Shown piece after piece: positions 27,008 to 39,708 of a stretch of 64,000 nucleotides of DNA. Made by a program: the position numbers and the translations under genes. Below the pieces are notes generated by a model that saw nothing but the letters and a program-made list of their open reading frames with translations, did not search any database and was not told where the DNA came from. This stretch comes from Echinostoma caproni. Lineage: Eukaryota > Platyhelminthes > Trematoda > Plagiorchiida > Echinostomatidae. Position 1 is the stretch's first letter. The number at the start of each line of letters is the position of its first letter. The DNA is taken from the NCBI GenBank assembly GCA_900618425.1, contig UZAN01040828.1:2520-66519 (forward strand). Reading direction: 5' to 3'.

Positions 27008-27077
27008 CGGTTGGTGGGATTCGAACATACATTCCCTGGAGTGATAATTTGGTGACATTACCACCGGGCCATCACCT
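27008..27077 (-). repeat. tRNA-like SINE relic
   Basis: The minus strand has an A box TGGCCCGGTGG and a near-consensus B box TGTTCGAATCC followed by CCACC. The distance between the boxes fits a tRNA. The T stem has mismatches, so an intact tRNA is unlikely and a tRNA-derived SINE head is the better reading. Confidence 0.5.
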
Positions 27078-27571
27078 TCCTAACCTACATGTCCCAGTTT
27101 CCAGGTTAGGATTTTCGTACCCTCATATCACATTTTAGTTTAACCACGCTTGATTGTTCTCTACCCATTAATCGCCTAGCCAATCTACTTAGTGACATGG
27201 GTAATTTGGATATCATTAGCAACTTTTCGTGAGACGACCGATATAGCTCTGTGTGTAAGACTGATTAACGAATAGAACTGATAACTGTTAGACCGCGGTC
27301 GCATATCGATAGACCGTAACCCAAAACTAATTATTTTATTGACGAAGAGGATTTTCATGTATGAGATTGATCAATACTTAACCTCGAAAATCGTCCTAGA
27401 GGATAGCATTTAGGGAATAAAAAGCAAATCTGATTTGCAGTACACACATGAGGACCTACTGATCACGTACGGGAGCCGGAAACCAAAGCCCCAGACACGA
27501 TATAGTGAACAGCATGGGGGCCCTCAATAATAGGAGCTGTATGGCGGCAATGCTACTACCACCAAAGTTCG

Positions 27572-27655
27572 GTGGCGGTGACAGGGTTTGAACATCGGAC
27601 CCTAGTGTCGAACGCATGCTGATGATAGCGCCTTCAAAATCCCTTAATCACCATC
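27572..27655 (-). repeat. tRNA-like SINE relic
   Basis: On the minus strand the segment starts GGTGATGGTGATTAAGG and ends TGTTCAAACCCTGTCACC. The first and last five bases (GGTGA and TCACC) can pair like an acceptor stem, and TGTTCAAACCC is a degenerate B box. It lies beside another GGTGGCGG-rich stretch, as in the other relics of this window. Confidence 0.4.
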
Positions 27656-29273
27656 ACCACCACCGCCATCCCTGAGCTGAGGTAATTTATAGTAAGTCCG
27701 CCTGGATCCAAAAGATCGCAGCTTTTCACACGAATTTCTCCTGAAAGAAGATAAGACAGCTCCATGCATCTCAGTAGTCCACAAGGATTCTCAGGAATAA
27801 GATTAAAAGTGGTGTCTGCAGCATCCTACGACCTTCTTATTCGAGATCGCACTGCTAGCGTTTGTACGTCTAAAGTGAAACCTGCAATGCAGCAAGATTG
27901 TTTTGGGTAAGTTCATGACTATTGGTTTGGTTCACTCGTCTCCTTTGGAAGGACAAGCAGAGCAATTGAATAAATCCTTCGTCAAAATGGGCAGTCATGA
28001 GACAGCTACCAAAACTAGTGCACGGAAGAGCATGAGCAATGGTTGTAAAAACTGAAACTGAGAATAGAGAGAAGGGTATAAGGGATGATAAACTCAGTGG
28101 TGATGGAGAACATTCGCCTCGTCACCGTACTGTCTTTTATGAGGAAGACACCTGTAAAGCAAAAACCCACCACGTGCTCTTCACATCCACAAATCGTGCA
28201 CGGCCTCATATCAGGAGATCCTTAGACGAACTTGTGTACTCTTAGTCAACAACTTGGTGGTCATTCTGTATTCGCGACATGAGGACGCTCCAAGTAGCTC
28301 TGTCAATGAGTCACACAATCAAGGTGAAGCTATACCGAGTGGAATTACCAAGTGCAACTAAAAGACGAACGAGACTCTTAGTTGCAGTTGATTACCTCTG
28401 ATCAGCAAAAGTTGATTGTGAACGTGGTTTGATTTGTCGTCTTTATTTCGTAAACACACTATAATTTGGGAGGATAAAATATTACTTCAAAGAAATCCGT
28501 GCAATCCAATCGGACCATCCGTGTTTGTTGGCCCTAATTCAGCTGGAAATCACAATTCATAGGGTTTACATCAAATTAGGCCTTCCTTCAAACCAACACT
28601 ATGAAAACAAGATCTGATCTCAATAGTCTGCTGGTAAATTATGGTTGCCTGTGCCACATGCGAAACATAAGGGCTGAAATCAATGATCATGAGAATTTGC
28701 TACAAATGGAGCAGAATTGAGCCTTTTATTACACAGCTAGGCCTGACGTTAAGTGGAATGAATAAACCCAACAATAACGAGGACGTACTATCGGTCGATC
28801 AAACTCAGGAACGTGAGAACAGTGATCCGGAGTGATGAACCGTACAAAGCCCCCGGAGTATACAGGTGATATTGCGACATACGGTTGTAATCACATACTG
28901 TGCACTGAACTGCTGCCCAAATCGGAAAACAGAAAAGGGCTTGCAATTGCCATCTGAGAGAAGTGGGGGATTTCAATAAATTATATAGTGCAATTCGTGG
29001 TGTACATAGCAAACGAACAGTGTACCAAAAAACTAGAAGGTTTTGAGCAGCTGTTTTGACCTGATCGGATCAACTGTCCGGTGGTGTAAGGTTTCGGATT
29101 CGATCGATCTCGACCGCATTCGTCCAAGGTGGTGGTTATAGATAAACAGATGAAAAGGGTTAACCATACCCACTCGACAATTTGGTATCAGATAAATCAT
29201 CAATGACAATTAAACAGTAGAAGCAATGCAACACGGAGCGGGACAATCGTAACACGCCCTAATCCGCACCTAC

Positions 29274-29563
29274 CTCAGCTGTAATAGTGGGATTTGATTG
29301 AGCTGTTGGTGATCCGGGAGCGGTGACATTTGCGCTGCCAGACGAAGAGGACGGGGAGAGCACTGAACTCAGAGCTGGACCTGTAGAAGTTGAGGATGAT
29401 AAAACAGAAGCACTCAATGTGGACAGCAGGGGTAAACGTCGACGGGGTTCTGAGGCATCCCACAAATTGGAAAGCACGGAATCCTGATCCATTTCGGTTG
29501 AGGATGCAGAGGGACAAAGCAGGTTAGTTAATAACTGTTCAGCTCTTCCTTTTGATACAGATT
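29274..29563 (-). CDS. Host gene, serine-rich internal exon
   Basis: The exon is 290 bases. It is preceded on the minus strand by CTCTCTCTCTTTCTAATTCCACAG, an excellent acceptor, and followed by GAG|GTAGGT. It takes two bases to complete the codon left open upstream (G+AA gives Glu), then 96 full codons, and exits in phase 0. The peptide begins ESVSKGRAEQLLTNLLCPSA, which looks helical, then has NLWDASEPRRRLPLLSTL. From about residue 50 it is almost wholly S, T, P, A and G, consistent with a disordered linker. No known domain is visible. It belongs with 37705-37824 or 38390-38747 upstream and 19062-19749 downstream by splice phase. Confidence 0.75.
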
Positions 29564-30825
29564 CTGTGGAATTAGAAAGAGAGAGAGAATTGGAGTTAAC
29601 GCGGTCTCTCAGTGTGGTATGAGAAAGGAGAAAGGAAATGTGCATTCGTAAGAATTTTTTCACTGAAGTTTCACTTTCACTCAAGGCTTTTTTTCAATAG
29701 GATGCACTTAAAAAGTAAAGCAATTGACCCAAAAACTGTACAAATACACACCAGTTTCACTTCACTCATTTAGCAACGTTGCAAGGGAGAATAAACACAA
29801 TGACATCAAAGACAAGGATATCATGATCGGTTAGTTCTAGCAACGGTGTCATTTAATGCAAGGTGGCACCTGTAAAGGTTCACTGCGTTCTGCACTGGCA
29901 AAATCGGCCTATCTCATACTGTCAACACAGACGGTACACTAACTACATCCTATTGGGAACGTCAAATTGACCAATTTTCTAATCATTGTAAACAGCCGAA
30001 CGCGATCGATCTGTCGTTTGAAGAGCGAGATGGGTTCAGCCTCTAAATAGCATGCCGCAAGCAAAGTATACAATCTGTACACCCAAACCAAACTTGATAC
30101 TGTATCAGGTAATGAGTTTTCTGTCCTTGATCAATCAGGGGTGTAGTTCAACAACATAGACGACAAGAATCAGTGCTTTAAGATACCCAAGTTAAATCGA
30201 AAATCGGATGGCTGTTTCAGTTCCGTACTAACCAATAATTCTAAAGGATATTCCCAAAGAATCCGTTAAACATTGGAACCCAAACGTGCTCCAAGGAGAG
30301 TAGGAATTTCTCGAACACATTCTTAACTGGCGGAGCACTTAGTGATCTAATAATAAGCGAATTCTCAAAATTTTCTAACGGTTCAGTTTTTATCTGCAGT
30401 TAGATGAGATTAGTTGTACAGTGAGATGCATCACAAAATCTTTGTTGCAATGGGTTTTATATTTTCAAACAAGGAACTCCTGCTGCAACATTTAATCCGA
30501 AAGCCAATAGAATGCCCACAATAGTAAACATCGAAAAGTGCACTGTAATTCATCAAGAACATTTTGTCTTACCACGTAAATCTGGTCCCCAATATTAAGT
30601 TGATGAAGAAATAAAAGTGAAAAGCTAAATCTTAAGTAAATTTACATCCACTATGAGTAAAAATAAGCTCCTCATTTCATATTCACACTTCAAGTTTTCA
30701 TGTGCCATTGAAATCCCATCAACAATCCTATACGTCACACTTTCAACCAGTCCATTAAAGAACGTTATGGGCATTTAATTACAAGCTATGAGCCAAGCAC
30801 CTTCCAGGCTAGTGAAACTGTGTCC

Positions 30826-30851
30826 TCCCCCCCNGTCCCCCCCCCCCCCCC
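30826..30851. repeat. Poly-C tract with ambiguous base
   Basis: About 25 bases, almost all C, with one N at 30834. The N and the run suggest a length-uncertain homopolymer in the assembly rather than a biological boundary. Confidence 0.85.
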
Positions 30852-33800
30852 TAATCTTGTGACCCAAGTAACCCCACAGTTGCTTTATGAGCTGAAACTC
30901 TACACTGTGTTGGCTTTAGCAACGCTGAACTAAAGAGATTGATAACAGAGTTAATATCTTAAAATGGACGGTTTTTCGTTACGGATGCCATTGATCACAA
31001 GGGATTTATCGGAATACGAAAACATTCTTCAGTCCAGTCATTCCGTTACAAGATGATAGGGTTGCTTTTGCCGTTCATCCATTTTACATTCCATACGGCA
31101 AGGAATTACCATCAGTGAGGATAGTGGCATAAGTACGTTGCAATTACAACTTGAATTGTCCTCTCTGACCTTTGAGTAATCCGTCAACAAGCCATAAAAC
31201 GAACGATAAGTCGTATATCTAGATAATCGGGCTCGATGTTTGGCCGCACATGGAGTAACACCGCATGTCCCAGTCAATATTCCACCGATAAAGCTTTGCA
31301 TTGGCCACCGAGATCTTAATCCGTCTTTGTTTGATTATCAACGGTGTCCGTTCAAAAGATCAGGAATGCCATGAGCACACAACAGCCAGCATCTTAACCT
31401 TTGAACTGGAGTTATTTCAAAAGGCCTCAAATTTTTGGTGCATCACAGTTCACCATTGGAGGGGGTAAGTTGATTGGTCCCATGCCTAGGTACGTAAATA
31501 ACTGTTTTAGAGAACTTCATACAGCGTGTTCGTCGCAAGCATTTGAACAAATACGGAACAATTCATCCGCCTAAGGAACAAATGCTCAAGATAGGTAAAA
31601 ACAACCACGAAAGACATCAGGGATATTCATTTTGGTGAAAGAAGGCTCATCAAGAGTATATGAGTCAGCTTCCAAGCCCTGTAGCGGCGAAAATATCAGT
31701 TAGCTGTCACTGTGACGAAGAACTTCAATGCAATTAATAGACCTGCCTTCGGAGCAAATCAACCGTCTTCCCTTCACACTCCGAGCTGGCATTTATTTCT
31801 GCCAGTTAGTGTAACACAAAGTTACGAAGTAGCCAATAAGGGTATATGTTGAATGTGATGCATGACAACACATTCACAGCCTGAATAAAGTAGTATACAC
31901 TGAATCTTCACCTACCGAGGTGCATAAAGCGGTTCAAGGGGAATCCAGTTATTTTTTATTTCAGACATGACTGTTCCCAATCCAGCCGAAAGGTAACTGA
32001 CGTCGGCAACTGAAACATTTTAAATTGCACGTCAACTAAAGATCCCTAAGGGACAACCCTGATCGCTGACTGATGATGAGAAATGAGAATCAGAAAGAAC
32101 TATTTGGGTCGGTGGGAAGAGGAATTTTGATTTGCAGGCTGTAAGAATCCATGGGGAGATAGCTTATTGACATACACAATCTTTCATGGAAGTAAACCAC
32201 TTAAGGGTGTTCATCCAACTGTGCCGACGCTTGTGAATGTGACTACAGTCAAGATGAGAATTTTCGAGCGGGGTTCAATTAAAATTAAAAGTGATCCACA
32301 TCTTTATACTCATAGAGTGAGAAATATAAGGTGGGCTGTTACAAAAAATGCCTTCAACAAATCCGGTTTGTCGAAATGTGTGAATAGAACATATGGTACC
32401 GCAATTATGGATATGACAAAAGAATTGGTCAGAACTTATACCTGTATTGGTGGGGGGGCAATATAAACTGGTGTTACGGCGGCAAACTCTTTTGCAGTAT
32501 CTAAAATCATGAACGAAACACGTTAAACAAGCGATTAGAGAACTAGGAAAAAATGATCTAGAGAAAGAGGACTCACTTTTTCGTTTAGACAGTTCAAANA
32601 TCCGCTTTGAATTCGTATTCAAATCGCTGGAAAGAGGAAAATAAATGTGTAACAGGTATAAAAGAATGGATTATAATCTGCATATATCCCAAACCGGTTC
32701 ACATTTTCGTTTCTTTGCATACCGCTCATTTCAAATATCATAAATACGCAATTGGTGCCTCGGGTTCTAACAGTAATTACCACTGATCACTAGTATCAAG
32801 TAATGGTCAGATGCTAGATGAGTTCCTCGTTCACATAAGTTAGTGGTACTGCTTTGCTCATGCATAAGGTAAAGCTGCCAAAAACATCAAAAGTTTTCCA
32901 CTGGCTTCCAGCTAGGGCGGAAATAATTATTCTTTCCTTTTTGATCTGCTGATTACTTCACTTCCCACAACTATTTCAGTGACAAGCCCTTCATTCCCGG
33001 CTTAGTACGATTTCCTATTGCTCCTATGTTAATCATACTCGACGGCAGTGTGTTCTGCAGCGAACAGAAATATAATGGGTTTAGAAAACCATGTAGTTAT
33101 CCATATCCCATTTATTGGCAAGTATTCAGTAAAACTTGAACAAGGTGCACAAATAATCGGCTGGGATCCTTCAGTGATTTTTCTTCACTGTTTTCTATTG
33201 CACCTTGGTCAGCAGTTGAAAGAATAGGTCGCATAATCATGTGAATGTGTCGCTCACTTTTGAGAACCGGCAGCCAAATCCATGAAACTTGGAGTGACAA
33301 ACGAATCCCTAGACGTGCTATTCAACCGGGCGATGAGGGAGCTGTCCATCGCTAAAGATAGGTGGCGGTAGTAGGGCATGCACCGAGAGCTTTTGTACTT
33401 GATGCATCCTATTGGAGAAACCGCCCACCGATTATCACGCTTTTGCATGTCCAAAGAATCCGCGTTTCTGCTTGATGAGCAACTACCGTCGTAAGGCTTA
33501 TTTCTATGTAGACCTTAGATGACAGTTTTGCCTGAATTGATAGAGGGTACTCAATTTAGGAAATATTGATAAACGGCAACAAAATTGGGATATCACTAGT
33601 CCCAATACACCACAATTATCGTTGGGAAATACCGCTACAAACGTAGTTTCAGGAATTCCTCCAATGTATAACACAATTTAGACAAGGTTTTATGGGCAAT
33701 GTCAAAGTTTCTTCGTATTTACCGAAACTGTTAATCAATGAGTTATACGATGACTCAAAAATCATACACAGAAACAGAGATACAACATCGATGACAAAAA

Positions 33801-35158
33801 TTACTACTAAACAGGTGTCTATTTATGAGAATAAATTTTCCTCTCGTACTAAATGCCAATGTTGATTATGCCGAGTCAGGAAATCAGAAACGCACTGAAA
33901 GCCACCTCCATGGGCTTGGCACGGTGTTCGTTATAAGACAAAGAGAATAGATTTCGTTAATGTGTTACTATACGGTCTTGTGTTCGTACTGTGTGATTCT
34001 TTTTGTATTCCTCATTGAGAAACCTATGGCTCTTTATAATCCTGTATTGGTAACAAGGCCGAGTTAATAGACTAAAACCTTCACGATGTTTGTGTTGCTT
34101 TGTGCTGTGATGATCCACAGGAACAGCGAACAAACTCGTACGTACGGAATGATGCCTACCGATAAAAATCGATGAAGTTATCGATAAAAAGAAAACCATG
34201 TTCACCGCGTTATGAGCACACCTCAAAGTATAAACATACAGATATTAGAGAAAAAGGATAAATGTACAAATATAATTCTCCAACGTGCTGTACGAATGCT
34301 TTATACAAAAGAGTGACCTTGGAGGTTGTGCCGCAACCTGTTGCACTCGAACAAAGGGGACATACAGGAATAACCATATTCGTGTTTTAGGATATCTATG
34401 GTCAGTGATGAGGAAAATACAATCCACAGCGAATGACCCAGGCCGGAAAAAGTCAGTTGTTCCTATGAACGATGTAACTTTCATCAAAATGCGAATCGAA
34501 TTGAACGAAATGAGACTGGTTCACTACCACCCGCAAAACACGTCTGTAACATCCATTCCTGGCCGCTGTTCGCGGTCAAAATAAACATATGTCCAAATCT
34601 GTTCGAACATATGCACCCGCCTCATTCTGAATGGTAACGTGGTGACTTACTAAATAAAGCTGTGTACATGTGCACTCAGTGAAGCGGGAGGTTGGGATTC
34701 TGTGACTGGCCAGAACCCACTTAGAGCAGCATATGTGCTTCCGCGGTAAGAACACAGTCCTTCTTCTGCTTCAGCACACACGCACAAACACACAAGCAAG
34801 CATTTACAACGAGAGACCACCCTTTACGAACCTTGTACTCTTGTTTCTATCACAGGCAGACACTTAGGAATGCCCAGTGAAATACATAAACCATCCTCTT
34901 TTTACCAAATGCACCCCACTATTCGGAATCTCAAACAATTGGTCAGTAACAGTGCGTGAACCGATCTGAAGTTGATCTTGAAGAAACGTTGACACTAACA
35001 AATGGATAAATAATTTAGACATCAACGCGTATTATTCACAGCGACGGCACTGCAGTGCAGAGAAAGATGCAGGATTGTGTGAAGGAAACAAATATATCAA
35101 TTAACAATAATGTTATACTACCGAAGGTGGATAAATAAAAAGATTAGATGGATAAATT

Positions 35159-35209
<51 letters not shown>
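35159..35209. repeat. (TAGA)n microsatellite
   Basis: About twelve uninterrupted TAGA units. A perfect tract of this length is likely to be polymorphic. Confidence 0.95.
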
Positions 35210-37093
35210 GATCATAAACCCTATTTTCGTTAAAATTGTGCTTTGTTCGCTAGAAGACAAAATGTGAATCCATGTTGCCCAAACCTTCGACACAAACAAA
35301 GTTTTGATGTGAGTAGAAATTCAAATACGCATCGCATAATCAAATAGAAAAACGCAGTTACGCAATGCTCAAATTTGCACAATTTAAAAGAGCGTCGGTT
35401 CATTAGCTATGATTCGTTGTAAGGTAATTTGATAACGCTGAAGACGATTTTTCACGATTTGACTTTAAAGGAATCAGGATCCTACGCTGGGTGTGAAATC
35501 AAGCTTGGCCGTACCTTACGCTTCGGCGTCCATGTGTGTTCGAGCCCCATCGAGGATTACGGTTTTTCGCAATTCAAACACTAATGATTCGCACTCGATT
35601 ATCTCCCAAAATACACACTTATAATTACTTGGAATTTCGGTGACAGCACAATGCTATTTGAGAAGTTGACGATAAAAATAGGTAGATTTCCTCGGTATAT
35701 GCCATTTCAAATAAAACTAATTGTGAATTGCGACCAAATATCGACGCGTACTTTATAAGAAGCGAAGGTAAACCAAGAATAACAGTTATTTTAGTGGTTA
35801 AGATTTGACAGAACTGCTTTTTGTTTGGAATCTTTGAGAATAAAAGATTACGAAAACATTTTCAACAACACGTAATTAAAATCACCAAAAGATCAATATC
35901 TTTTTGAGAAAGATTACCAAAATTGAGTTGCAATTTCAGCACATCGTGTATGTATAGACTAACAGAAAGACGATAATTTATCCCTCTCTCCTGCATTGAA
36001 AATAAAAAAACAAGCAGCTACTAACGTTTTGTGCGCATACATTCCGATGCTATGACTCATGCTCGTGTACTAGTTTATTTCATCTCAATGCCGGATATGT
36101 ATGTTGACGAGTGAGGGCATGCAAGCTTGCATAACTTACAACAAAAGATGCTGGTCCCAGAACAGTTGACCGGCAGAGGAACAATGAGTAGTGTGGCGTT
36201 GATATGGTTCATCCAATTCCACCACACAATACGCGTTCGATGTAGCTGAAGCGAGAGAATCCAGGATGAAATTTTATACTCCGTAAGCTGACATACTATG
36301 CCCCAGGATTTTCCTAAGAGAATGTTTCAGTAGAGCGGTATACTCGGAACATAAAAACAAAGAGGAGAAGGAAAAGATTATCCGGATTATTTTTAAATTG
36401 ACTTGTAGGAATTCAGGCTTTCCTTGTAGTTATTATGTTTGTGCGTGAATAAATGAGGTAAGAGTAATCACTGTATTTTGCATGCGACATCATCTGAAAG
36501 ACATATTAACACATTTAGTTTTAAAACGTCCTATGAAACTGCACAATCCTTGGTCTGTGACTGAACATCTACCGTGAACGGAGATAGTCGGAAGATCAAT
36601 CACGTTAAGAAACTTAGTTAATAGGACCTGATAAGCGACAGGGTTGTGTCACGGCCCGATGACGCGGATGCGTTGCGTCACTCAAAGTTTATTAATTTCA
36701 CAACCCAGAACCATAATCATCAATTTCCCACATAAGCTATCAAAGATAGCATCCTTAGCACTGCTATATAATGGCAGAAAACGGGATGTTGCGAATAAAA
36801 AGATGAAAACCACTGAGTTCATTGCTAATAGGCTAAACCAGCTTTTCTATTCACAAATAATTTGCAAAAGTTGTTATGTTACAGTGAGTTTGTCACAGAA
36901 TTTGGTAGTCTATTGATTAGCATTCTATTCCACACTTGTATAGACTAAGACTGTTTTAAAAAATCATGATACAAGACATTTTGTGACATATAAATCAATT
37001 TATAATTTGCCCGACAGCCTGATAGGACTAGTCTGCGCAAACCAAAAACAGATGAGTTTATCAGAGATACTCTGAAAGGTAGATGAGCGGCAT

Positions 37094-37387
37094 TCAGTCA
37101 GTCGGCTCAGATATCCTTGAGACAAAGATTGTATGTCCGTGTGGCTCAAGAAACCCTATTGCCCAAATAAGCCGACGTTTATTGCCACCAAGATAAGCTA
37201 GAACTGGCTTGTGAGAACTTTTCGGATTTATAAATGTATGTTCATTCACAGGCTTTTTCAATTTTGCTTCCGGAAGTTTTGGGGACAGTATCAGTCGACT
37301 TGGGGAATACAAGTGTTCACAATCCATCGGATTATAAAGAGTATACTTTAATCCAGGGGTTTTCTTGAATAAATTTAGCTTATATAA
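37094..37387 (-). other. Candidate alternative terminal exon or unexplained open frame
   Basis: On the minus strand the sequence AACTGTTTCAG, a plausible acceptor, is followed by 97 codons without a stop, ending in TGA at 37094. The frame begins LYKLNLFKKTPGLKYTLYN and contains KLPEAKLKKPVNEHTF and GGNKRRLIWAIGFLEPHG, which look less random than neighbouring frames. It enters in phase 0, whereas the exon upstream (37705-37824) leaves in phase 1, so the two cannot be joined directly. It could be a terminal exon reached from another donor, or chance. I do not recognise the product. Confidence 0.3.
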
Positions 37388-37704
37388 CTGAAACAGTTAT
37401 TTTCTGGGATAATCTGAGTGAGCTCCGATTTATGGAATAAAATGATCTAAATTCTGACCCTCGGCCTTCCCACACAAACACGCGTCGCCCATAGCTAACA
37501 CAAACACACTCAACTTCATCACCACCACCCTTACCTAAAAACACCGAACACGCAAGCGACCGGCGTCATTTTTGCTCAATATTTATTGATGAGGAATCAC
37601 GGTCTGAATTCAACAGACCGATTTAGGGCCAATCACATCAATCCCTGGCTTCTCAGGTTGGCAAAATCTATTAAAAAACTCACTCTCAGTTACGCGGTTA
37701 CTAC

Positions 37705-37824
37705 CTGGACAGTCTTCATAGTTTAAACATTCAACCGTGTAGTATTTCTTTGAGACCGATGCACGGTCAAATGATTTATGTCGCTGTTTCAGTTGGTATT
37801 CTACCAATTGAAATGTAGCGAAAT
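37705..37824 (-). CDS. Host gene, 120-base symmetric exon (probable)
   Basis: Preceded by CTGGCAG and followed by the donor CCAG|GTAGTA. It enters with two bases (G+AT gives Asp after exon 38390-38747) and leaves with one, so it adds exactly 40 codons and can be included or skipped without a frame change. That makes it a natural cassette exon. The peptide runs FATFQLVEYQLKQRHKSF and then KKYYTVECLNYEDCP. With the preceding KKLLVKVVKAEALTLK it alternates like beta strands, and a C2-type beta sandwich is conceivable, but no diagnostic residues confirm this. The polypyrimidine tract is weak, so the exon is less certain than its neighbours. Confidence 0.55.
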
Positions 37825-38389
37825 CTGCCAGTGGTAAATCATTCAACTTAACTTTGTTGGTATCTTGCTAAACCAGCACTCCCTAATATATGTAAAACTT
37901 AATAAAAACTGATACTGCTCAAAGTGAACTTGCCCTAATCGACTAGCTAGAAGATCAGGGGAGGACAAAACTCATAGGTGCAATAAGAGAAAATTAGTCA
38001 GTAATTCAATTTTACGTCTACTTATTTCCAAAGGAGGAGGAACCATTAATAAAATAGAATATAAAACGCTTACCAAATAGTTTTGAAAAACAATCACCAT
38101 TTTCGATGTTTTTAATACCAAAGCATTTTGTAAACAAACTAGAGCTAGTTGTTTGTTGTATCTCTGTGGTTCCCACTTTCATTTTCCTTAGAAAATCCTG
38201 TCTGCTTGGGGCAGTTTGATGTTAAGAAGAAGCTTCAACTAAAACAAAGACTCATACAAAGAGCACCTGTGAAATATTCTTTGAAAATATGTAAGTAGAA
38301 AATTGGCGGATTTCAAGCTTTTATGAGTATATATTTATCATCGTTAACTAAACCAAAAAGCAGGCTGTCAAATACCAAAAAGAACTAAC

Positions 38390-38747
38390 CTTTGAGAGTC
38401 AATGCTTCAGCTTTCACAACCTTTACAAGCAACTTCTTGGACGCTAAGAACGAAGAGCCGAGTTCTGGTGTAGAAGGACTGTCCATGTGAGAAATAGGTG
38501 TTCGATGACATGATGAGGACGATAAAAGTGGAGACTCCGATACGCCCTGAATAGATTCCATAGTATATGTTGGCGTTAGAGATTTGTATTCCCTTAGTTC
38601 CGGTTGGGGCGGCTGTTGGTGTATTAACCTCTGATCGGTTGAAGGTCCTACTTCTTTGAACGGAATGGTGTCATTCACCTCGTCATGAAGCACAACTGGA
38701 GCTGGATCACCGATTGCCTCAGGTTCATAAATTGCTGTACTGTCCTC
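38390..38747 (-). CDS. Host gene exon, 5' end hidden in assembly gap
   Basis: The frame is open from the edge of the N run at 38747 to the donor AAAG|GTTAGT (exit phase 1), at least 119 codons. The peptide starts EDSTAIYEPEAIGDPAPVVL, is acidic and then proline/serine-rich (HQQPPQPELREY, SPLLSSSSCHRTPISHMDSP). It ends in an ordered-looking stretch KKLLVKVVKAEALTLK that recalls the first strand of a C2-like domain. SP and TP sites are frequent, so it may be a target of proline-directed kinases; that is inference. The acceptor and any additional exon lie in the 961-base gap. Confidence 0.68.
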
Positions 38748-39708
38748 NNNNNNNNNNNNNNNNNNNNNNNNNNNNNNNNNNNNNNNNNNNNNNNNNNNNN
38801 NNNNNNNNNNNNNNNNNNNNNNNNNNNNNNNNNNNNNNNNNNNNNNNNNNNNNNNNNNNNNNNNNNNNNNNNNNNNNNNNNNNNNNNNNNNNNNNNNNNN
38901 NNNNNNNNNNNNNNNNNNNNNNNNNNNNNNNNNNNNNNNNNNNNNNNNNNNNNNNNNNNNNNNNNNNNNNNNNNNNNNNNNNNNNNNNNNNNNNNNNNNN
39001 NNNNNNNNNNNNNNNNNNNNNNNNNNNNNNNNNNNNNNNNNNNNNNNNNNNNNNNNNNNNNNNNNNNNNNNNNNNNNNNNNNNNNNNNNNNNNNNNNNNN
39101 NNNNNNNNNNNNNNNNNNNNNNNNNNNNNNNNNNNNNNNNNNNNNNNNNNNNNNNNNNNNNNNNNNNNNNNNNNNNNNNNNNNNNNNNNNNNNNNNNNNN
39201 NNNNNNNNNNNNNNNNNNNNNNNNNNNNNNNNNNNNNNNNNNNNNNNNNNNNNNNNNNNNNNNNNNNNNNNNNNNNNNNNNNNNNNNNNNNNNNNNNNNN
39301 NNNNNNNNNNNNNNNNNNNNNNNNNNNNNNNNNNNNNNNNNNNNNNNNNNNNNNNNNNNNNNNNNNNNNNNNNNNNNNNNNNNNNNNNNNNNNNNNNNNN
39401 NNNNNNNNNNNNNNNNNNNNNNNNNNNNNNNNNNNNNNNNNNNNNNNNNNNNNNNNNNNNNNNNNNNNNNNNNNNNNNNNNNNNNNNNNNNNNNNNNNNN
39501 NNNNNNNNNNNNNNNNNNNNNNNNNNNNNNNNNNNNNNNNNNNNNNNNNNNNNNNNNNNNNNNNNNNNNNNNNNNNNNNNNNNNNNNNNNNNNNNNNNNN
39601 NNNNNNNNNNNNNNNNNNNNNNNNNNNNNNNNNNNNNNNNNNNNNNNNNNNNNNNNNNNNNNNNNNNNNNNNNNNNNNNNNNNNNNNNNNNNNNNNNNNN
39701 NNNNNNNN
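38748..39708. other. Assembly gap (run of N)
   Basis: 961 unknown bases. Open frames that appear to run through it are artefacts. The 5' part of the exon at 38390-38747 must lie within or beyond it. Confidence 0.99.

Larger units (their letters stand above)
19750..29273 (-). other. Intron of the host gene (about 9.5 kb)
   Basis: Bounded by the donor GAG|GTAGGT after exon 29274-29563 and the acceptor CTGGCAG before exon 19062-19749, with phases agreeing (0/0). It carries the Penelope-like element at 24289-26590, a Penelope scrap at 20816-20890, hammerhead-like motifs at 23799-23980 and tRNA-like SINE relics at 22998, 27008 and 27572. The rest (for example 20891-22997 and 27656-29273) is AT-rich sequence without features, apart from a small GCTTTC/GAAAGC hairpin near 21323-21338. 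Confidence 0.65.
29564..37093 (-). other. Intron of the host gene, no other gene seen
   Basis: Most of an intron of about 8.1 kb (29564-37704). I see no transposon domains in it. It holds a poly-C tract interrupted by an N near 30834, a (TAGA)n microsatellite at 35159-35209, and a tRNA-B-box-like TGTTCGAGCCCC near 35535. The open frames around 32167-32622 and 34245-34584 overlap on opposite strands and lack recognisable motifs. Confidence 0.6.

Noticed and set aside
27008..27077. Functional tRNA gene
   Set aside because: The T stem and acceptor stem have mismatches and no standard anticodon loop can be placed, so a SINE relic is more likely.
35159..35209. Regular repeats that might suggest a CRISPR array
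   Set aside because: It is a plain tetranucleotide microsatellite without spacers, and the window is eukaryotic.
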